Part shown: positions 5,873-10,090 of the stretch, piece by piece
How the letters are laid out: each line of letters opens with the position of its first letter
Position numbering within the stretch: the stretch's first letter is position 1
NCBI GenBank assembly: GCA_017620315.1
Contig: JAFZQQ010000411.1
Span: 1 to 10,090, forward strand
Reading direction: 5' to 3'
From: Oscillospiraceae bacterium
GTDB taxonomy: Bacteria > Bacillota > Clostridia > Oscillospirales > Oscillospiraceae
DNA: 10,090 bases
Notes under the pieces: generated by a model
Seen by the model: only the letters and a program-made list of their open reading frames with translations
The model's database searches: none
Told to the model about the DNA's origin: nothing
Program-made: the position numbers and the translations under genes

Positions 5873-8800
5873 TCATTCTATCTCGGGATTTTCATAACCT
5901 CCGTTCGGGGTGATCTTGACGTTATCGACATTGTCGTCGTAGAACAACGTCGAGCCTTCGCCCAAGACGATCTCTCCCCAACCGGAAATGATGTCCGCCT
6001 GGATCCGTGCGCCGTTGCCGAGCGTCAGCGTCACGCCGTCGATCCCCAGCTCGTCGCAGATGATCTCAGCGTTCGTTGTCATGTTACCGCCGATAATGAT
6101 CTGGTATGCCTTCATGCCGCAGCTCCCCGCCGCTGTGTACAGCGCGTCAAGTCCGTTCGCCGTCAGCGCGTAGATCTGCATGTCGATGGGGGCGTCTTCG
6201 TCGTCGGTCGGTTTGTACCTGTCACCAAACAGAGTCTTGATATTCTCCGCCGTGTAGCCCTGCGGCCCCTGATGCGCCTGTCCGGTCTTATCGTCCTCGA
6301 TCAGGCAGACGAGCACCCGGGACTCGTCGTCCGCGGTCCAGTAGGCTGTTTTTTCATTCTCGTCAAACGCGAACTCCGAGTTTTCAAGGACGTCGTGCAT
6401 AAATCTGCCGCCGTCAGTGAGCTCGATCTCTTCCATCTGGAGCCACGCTCCCGCGTTGTCGGCGTAGCTGTTCGCACCGGTGACCCGCAGCGTGCCGACC
6501 TCGCATTCGCCGTAATTCACCATACGGCCTTGGTCGACGTTGAGTATGTATACATCCAGAGTATTGAAGTTCATAAACGACGAGCCGTTTTTAACTTTTA
6601 TCGAGCCCTGTTCCGCTCCGACATTTCCGTTGTTGTGAAGCCAGGAACCGCCGTCCAGCACAGCTTCTCCGTAAACGATCAGCTCTCCGCAGACGTCGTC
6701 CTCATAGCTCTCCGTTCCCCTGTCGTCGAAGTTGTTGTTGAAGCCCGCTGCATTCAGCGTCAACAAGCCGCTTTCCTCGGATATCGTGACAGTGCCCATG
6801 TTGTGTATCTGAGCGCCGTTGGCCGCGCTCACGGTTCCGGAAACAGACAGCTCGCCTTGTATCGTTTCACCGTCTTCGGCCGCTCGCCAATTGTTATTGA
6901 GGTTCGCGCCGTTGAACACTGTCCTCGTCCCGCCGTCCAGGTCGACTTCGATGCGGAAGTCCTTCTCTCCGTCCAAAGTCATGGTGCAGTCTTGCGCGAC
7001 ATAGATCTTGCCAAGGTTGTCGATAAAGCTGAGCTTCCCGGCCTCGAATGCGCCGCCGATCCACAGCCTGCCGCCGTCGAGAACAAGGCCCGCGCAGGCC
7101 GTTCTGACATAGCGTTCGCCGTTTCTGCCCGTCTCCCAGACCAGGTTTCCGGCGCTCGGCTCCGTGATCTTATTTCCGTTCGCGTCCTCGAAGAAGCCGT
7201 CCGCAAGCTTGAGCGAGATCTCCTCGTCCAGCCCCAGACAGCCGTTTTCGCCGATGATGAGCACTGTCCCGACGGGAACGGTGAGCGTAAAGCTGCCGTC
7301 GTCTTCCGTCAGCGCTTCTCCGGTCACCCCTTCGAGCGTCGTGTCGGTGAGCTCCAGCTCGGTGCGCACCAGCACCTCCGGGTCATGCCTTGAAAGCGCC
7401 GCCACCAGCTCGGCCACGGAGTGGACGGATCTGATCTCGTCGATCAAGGCGCCGATCAGATACTCCTTGTCCCTGTGGTCAAAGTAACCCGTGTCGTCAT
7501 TCTCTCTGCCCTCAAGCGACACCGCTTCGGGAAGGCTGCCGCTCCTGTCCGCCGCCGTCCAGACCTTTCCGAGGATCGTAAGCATGTTGTTGTAATGCAC
7601 ACTCATTCCCGGGTCTGCGTAATTCTTGCGGACATAGTCTGCACCGAGCAGCCTGACGACCAGGCCGAGCATCACGCGGTTGAAGCGCTTTCCGCCCCAT
7701 GCGTCGCCGCCCTCCCAGTTGTGCTCGGGCCACACGCTCTTGAGCGTGCCGAGCAGACTGTTGTACATGCCGTCGGAGCCGCCCCAGTCGTCCGTGCTCT
7801 CGTTCCAGGCGCGATACTGCGAGACGTTATAGCCGCCCAGCTTCACCTGATCAAATCCGTTTTCCGCAAGGCGTCTGGTCAGCGCGTCGCCAAGCGAGAC
7901 GAGGTCGACCGTGTTCCGCCAACCGTAGTGCAGATTGAGATAGCCCACGGAGCAGAGGTCTTCATTGCCGTCGAAGATATCCAACCTCACGTCGTCGAGC
8001 TCGTCGTTATATTCGCCAATGACGATGACAGCCTCTTTCACATCGTTCATCCAGTTGTTCCGGTCGTTGTAGATGATATTCCCGCCGCCGTCGAGCCACA
8101 GCACGTCGTTTTCGGCAAGCTCGGCAATGGTCTCGCCGTCACTGTCGCTGAGAACCGGCTCGAAGCTTTCGATCAGGTTGTTCAGGATGGTATACGCCTC
8201 TCCCGCGGCATAATCGCGCACGAGGAAGAGCCGGACGCCGCAGATATGGCCGCCGTCCAAATCGTCGCCGTCGTACAGCTCGGCGCAGGGGACGACGTCG
8301 GTCAGCTTCCGCTCGGCGTAAGCATCCTCCACCCGGATCAGCTCGATCGCGGTATCACGCTCATATACGGAGCCGCTGCCCACGGCGGTGAGCTGCCTGT
8401 CGCGCACGTGCCGAGGAATGTAGATCGAAGCGCCGCCCAGCACGACGGTGGAGCGCCAGCGCCATTCGCCAAGCTCGACGCGCCCCATCTCCATGCCGGA
8501 GACGTCGACGTATCCGTTGACCGCGGCATACGCTTCCTCATCCCCGCTGACGGACACAAAGCCGTTTGCCGCATCGCCGGTCAGGAGCCTGTCGCCGCTG
8601 TCGCGCCGCTGCTCCTCGGCGTTGACGCCCACGCGGGGCTCTCCGTCTTCCATTCTGTCGACGATCACCTCAAAGCCGCCGCCGTTGCCGTGGTTGACGA
8701 TCGAGACGCCGTTCACGGTGAACTCCGCGTTGTCCGGTATGCCGGACTCGCCGTCGTGGGCGCGCTCTATGATGAGCGGCGTGTCGGTGCTCAGCCTGAG

Positions 8801-10090
8801 CCCCTGCTCCGGCATCTGCTTGATGAGGACGTGGTGGCGGTTGTCGCTGTTGACGCTCTCGCCGCTGACCGTGACAAAGCCCTCGCCAAAGGCACAGCTG
8901 TTGTTGAAATTCACGGCGAAGTCCTTGCCCTCCGCGGCAACGATCGTCAGCCCTTCGGCAAATTCGCAGTTGCGGAACTGGACCTGTCCGCTCCAGCCCT
9001 CTTCCTCGGATACGGTATCCGGGTCGACCACAACAGTGACCGGGCTGTCAAACGTTTTATTGATAAACCAGTTGCCGCCCCAGTTCCCGCTGCCGATCCT
9101 GACCTGCTCCTCGCCGCTCTCGAGCCTCCTGAGCGTCAGATTACCTCCGGCGATCGATACAGGCGGCAGCAGGTCGGTGAGGGTATCGATCATCCTGTCC
9201 TTGCTCCACAGGCTCAGCGTCCAGTCGTCCTCGTACCCGAACTCGGAGAGGCTGAGCTTTGAACGGAGCTGATCATCCGTCAGCGGGCGATTTTTGCCCC
9301 AGGCGTCGTGATAGACGTCCGTAAACATCGCAAGTGCACTGCCGTAGGTGATCGGCTCGTCCGCTTTGCCGTATTTTTCCTGTCCGACTCTTGGCGTCAG
9401 CTTGTTAAAGGCCGTCGTGCTCACCAGCTCCTGCAGGTCACCGGCCATCTGCTCCGGGGTTACCTCGTCGTTGCCTCTCCACCAGAGCGTGTCATAGACC
9501 ACGGTGCCGACCGTGCCCTTTGTCTTGAGCGTCAGCCTGACCTGATTGCAGTCCCAGTCCGGCATGGCGACGCCGTCCTTCAGGCGGATGAGCATGTCCC
9601 CGTTGTCGTTTTCCACCTTCACGTCGTTCAGGCTCAGCGTTTGAAAGACCACGCTGTCGTTCTCCCAGTGCCCCGCTTCGAGCTTGCTGAGCGTGACCGC
9701 GTCGGGCGCAACACCGCACACGCGAACGGCAAATTCGCCCCAGTATTCGACGAAGGCGTTGCCCACACTGACGCCGTTGAACGTGATGTTGCCGCCGCGG
9801 AACTGTTCGAGCCGCAGCGTGCCCTTGCCCGCAAGGCTCAGGCCGTTCTCTGTGGCAAAAGCATCCCTGCCCACCGTCAGCGTACTGCCCGAGTTGAGCG
9901 TGAGCGTTTTGCCCCTTGTGCCTCCTATCTTGTGCAGCACCGTGAGCTTCCCGGTGAGCGTCGCGTCGCTGATCACATAGAGCGACTCATACTCCTTTGT
10001 GCCGAGGCTCGCGCTGCCCGCGGCGACCAGCGTGCGGTACGCGGGCGCTATCGGCGCGTAATTGTTGTCCAGCAGCATCTGCCTGAGCTC
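5873..10090 (-). CDS. Giant beta-rich, probably surface-exposed protein, C-terminal 1405 residues
   Basis: The reading frame is open to the right edge and no ribosome binding site precedes the first ATG (10076-10078), so the N-terminus, any signal peptide and the promoter lie outside. I do not recognise a named family across it. Numbering from that ATG, the sequence alternates between two textures. The first is beta-solenoid-like stretches rich in short hydrophobic strands, Gly and Asn (about 35-200, 305-560 and 905-1400), for example GKTLTLNSGSTLTVG (56-70) and LDGGSWLHNNGNV (1141-1153). The second is two more globular, helix-rich, Trp-containing modules (about 205-305 and 725-905). It ends in NPEIE with no LPXTG, SLH or C-terminal membrane segment, so any anchor must be N-terminal. 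Strongly acidic composition fits an extracellular protein. Similarity to other beta-solenoid adhesins is by texture only; function is unknown. Confidence 0.85.
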   Translation of the reverse strand, partial: ELRQMLLDNNYAPIAPAYRTLVAAGSASLGTKEYESLYVISDATLTGKLTVLHKIGGTRGKTLTLNSGSTLTVGRDAFATENGLSLAGKGTLRLEQFRGGNITFNGVSVGNAFVEYWGEFAVRVCGVAPDAVTLSKLEAGHWENDSVVFQTLSLNDVKVENDNGDMLIRLKDGVAMPDWDCNQVRLTLKTKGTVGTVVYDTLWWRGNDEVTPEQMAGDLQELVSTTAFNKLTPRVGQEKYGKADEPITYGSALAMFTDVYHDAWGKNRPLTDDQLRSKLSLSEFGYEDDWTLSLWSKDRMIDTLTDLLPPVSIAGGNLTLRRLESGEEQVRIGSGNWGGNWFINKTFDSPVTVVVDPDTVSEEEGWSGQVQFRNCEFAEGLTIVAAEGKDFAVNFNNSCAFGEGFVTVSGESVNSDNRHHVLIKQMPEQGLRLSTDTPLIIERAHDGESGIPDNAEFTVNGVSIVNHGNGGGFEVIVDRMEDGEPRVGVNAEEQRRDSGDRLLTGDAANGFVSVSGDEEAYAAVNGYVDVSGMEMGRVELGEWRWRSTVVLGGASIYIPRHVRDRQLTAVGSGSVYERDTAIELIRVEDAYAERKLTDVVPCAELYDGDDLDGGHICGVRLFLVRDYAAGEAYTILNNLIESFEPVLSDSDGETIAELAENDVLWLDGGGNIIYNDRNNWMNDVKEAVIVIGEYNDELDDVRLDIFDGNEDLCSVGYLNLHYGWRNTVDLVSLGDALTRRLAENGFDQVKLGGYNVSQYRAWNESTDDWGGSDGMYNSLLGTLKSVWPEHNWEGGDAWGGKRFNRVMLGLVVRLLGADYVRKNYADPGMSVHYNNMLTILGKVWTAADRSGSLPEAVSLEGRENDDTGYFDHRDKEYLIGALIDEIRSVHSVAELVAALSRHDPEVLVRTELELTDTTLEGVTGEALTEDDGSFTLTVPVGTVLIIGENGCLGLDEEISLKLADGFFEDANGNKITEPSAGNLVWETGRNGERYVRTACAGLVLDGGRLWIGGAFEAGKLSFIDNLGKIYVAQDCTMTLDGEKDFRIEVDLDGGTRTVFNGANLNNNWRAAEDGETIQGELSVSGTVSAANGAQIHNMGTVTISEESGLLTLNAAGFNNNFDDRGTESYEDDVCGELIVYGEAVLDGGSWLHNNGNVGAEQGSIKVKNGSSFMNFNTLDVYILNVDQGRMVNYGECEVGTLRVTGANSYADNAGAWLQMEEIELTDGGRFMHDVLENSEFAFDENEKTAYWTADDESRVLVCLIEDDKTGQAHQGPQGYTAENIKTLFGDRYKPTDDEDAPIDMQIYALTANGLDALYTAAGSCGMKAYQIIIGGNMTTNAEIICDELGIDGVTLTLGNGARIQADIISGWGEIVLGEGSTLFYDDNVDNVKITPNGGYENPEIE

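Noticed and set aside
10064..10090. ATG at 10078 as the true start of the giant protein
   Set aside because: The frame stays open to the edge (E-L-R-Q before the Met), only a weak AGG lies 3 nt upstream, and no signal peptide follows.

Overview
The window looks like chromosomal DNA from a GC-rich, low-branching Firmicute, most likely a gut Clostridium-class organism of the Oscillospiraceae type. This is inferred from four things: RNase Y, an FtsK/SpoIIIE tail followed directly by ruvX, strong AGGAGG-like ribosome binding sites with SigA-type promoters, and large secreted proteins of an architecture common in gut Clostridia (DUF6273 plus a glycine-rich beta-helix). No taxonomic marker was searched, so this is a judgement from sequence style.

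Layout. The left end (1-651) is a plus-strand housekeeping operon: the last ~70 codons of an FtsK/SpoIIIE DNA translocase overlap (ATGA) the start of ruvX. The ruvX stop codon lies inside its own intrinsic terminator. Everything after that is on the minus strand. First comes a 1001-residue secreted protein (762-3767) with a signal peptide, a DUF6273 domain, an Ig-like segment, a Pmp-like beta-helix of eleven GGG-turn repeats and a C-terminal domain that appears frameshifted at a six-G run. It has its own promoter and a leader of about 105 nt. Next is rny (RNase Y, 4014-5591), with a near-consensus promoter, a leader hairpin and a 15-bp-stem terminator one base after the stop. Last is the C-terminal 1405 residues of a giant, probably surface-exposed beta-rich protein (5873-10090) that runs off the right edge.

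How the genes relate. ftsK-ruvX (chromosome segregation; Holliday-junction/rRNA-processing nuclease family) and rny (initiation of mRNA decay at the membrane) are core genes. The two large extracellular protein genes are accessory, and the smaller one sits between the two core blocks. Its flanks carry two kinds of short repeats. A 13-bp direct repeat brackets the whole transcription unit. A 19/20-bp copy of its own ribosome-binding-site leader recurs immediately after its coding end. This suggests past tandem duplication, deletion or cassette exchange at the locus.

I found no RNA genes, CRISPR array, transposase, phage gene or toxin-antitoxin pair. I do not see a clearly new multi-gene system. 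The items most worth a second look are the homopolymer frameshift and leader duplication at the end of the 1001-residue gene, and the unrecognised modules of the giant protein.
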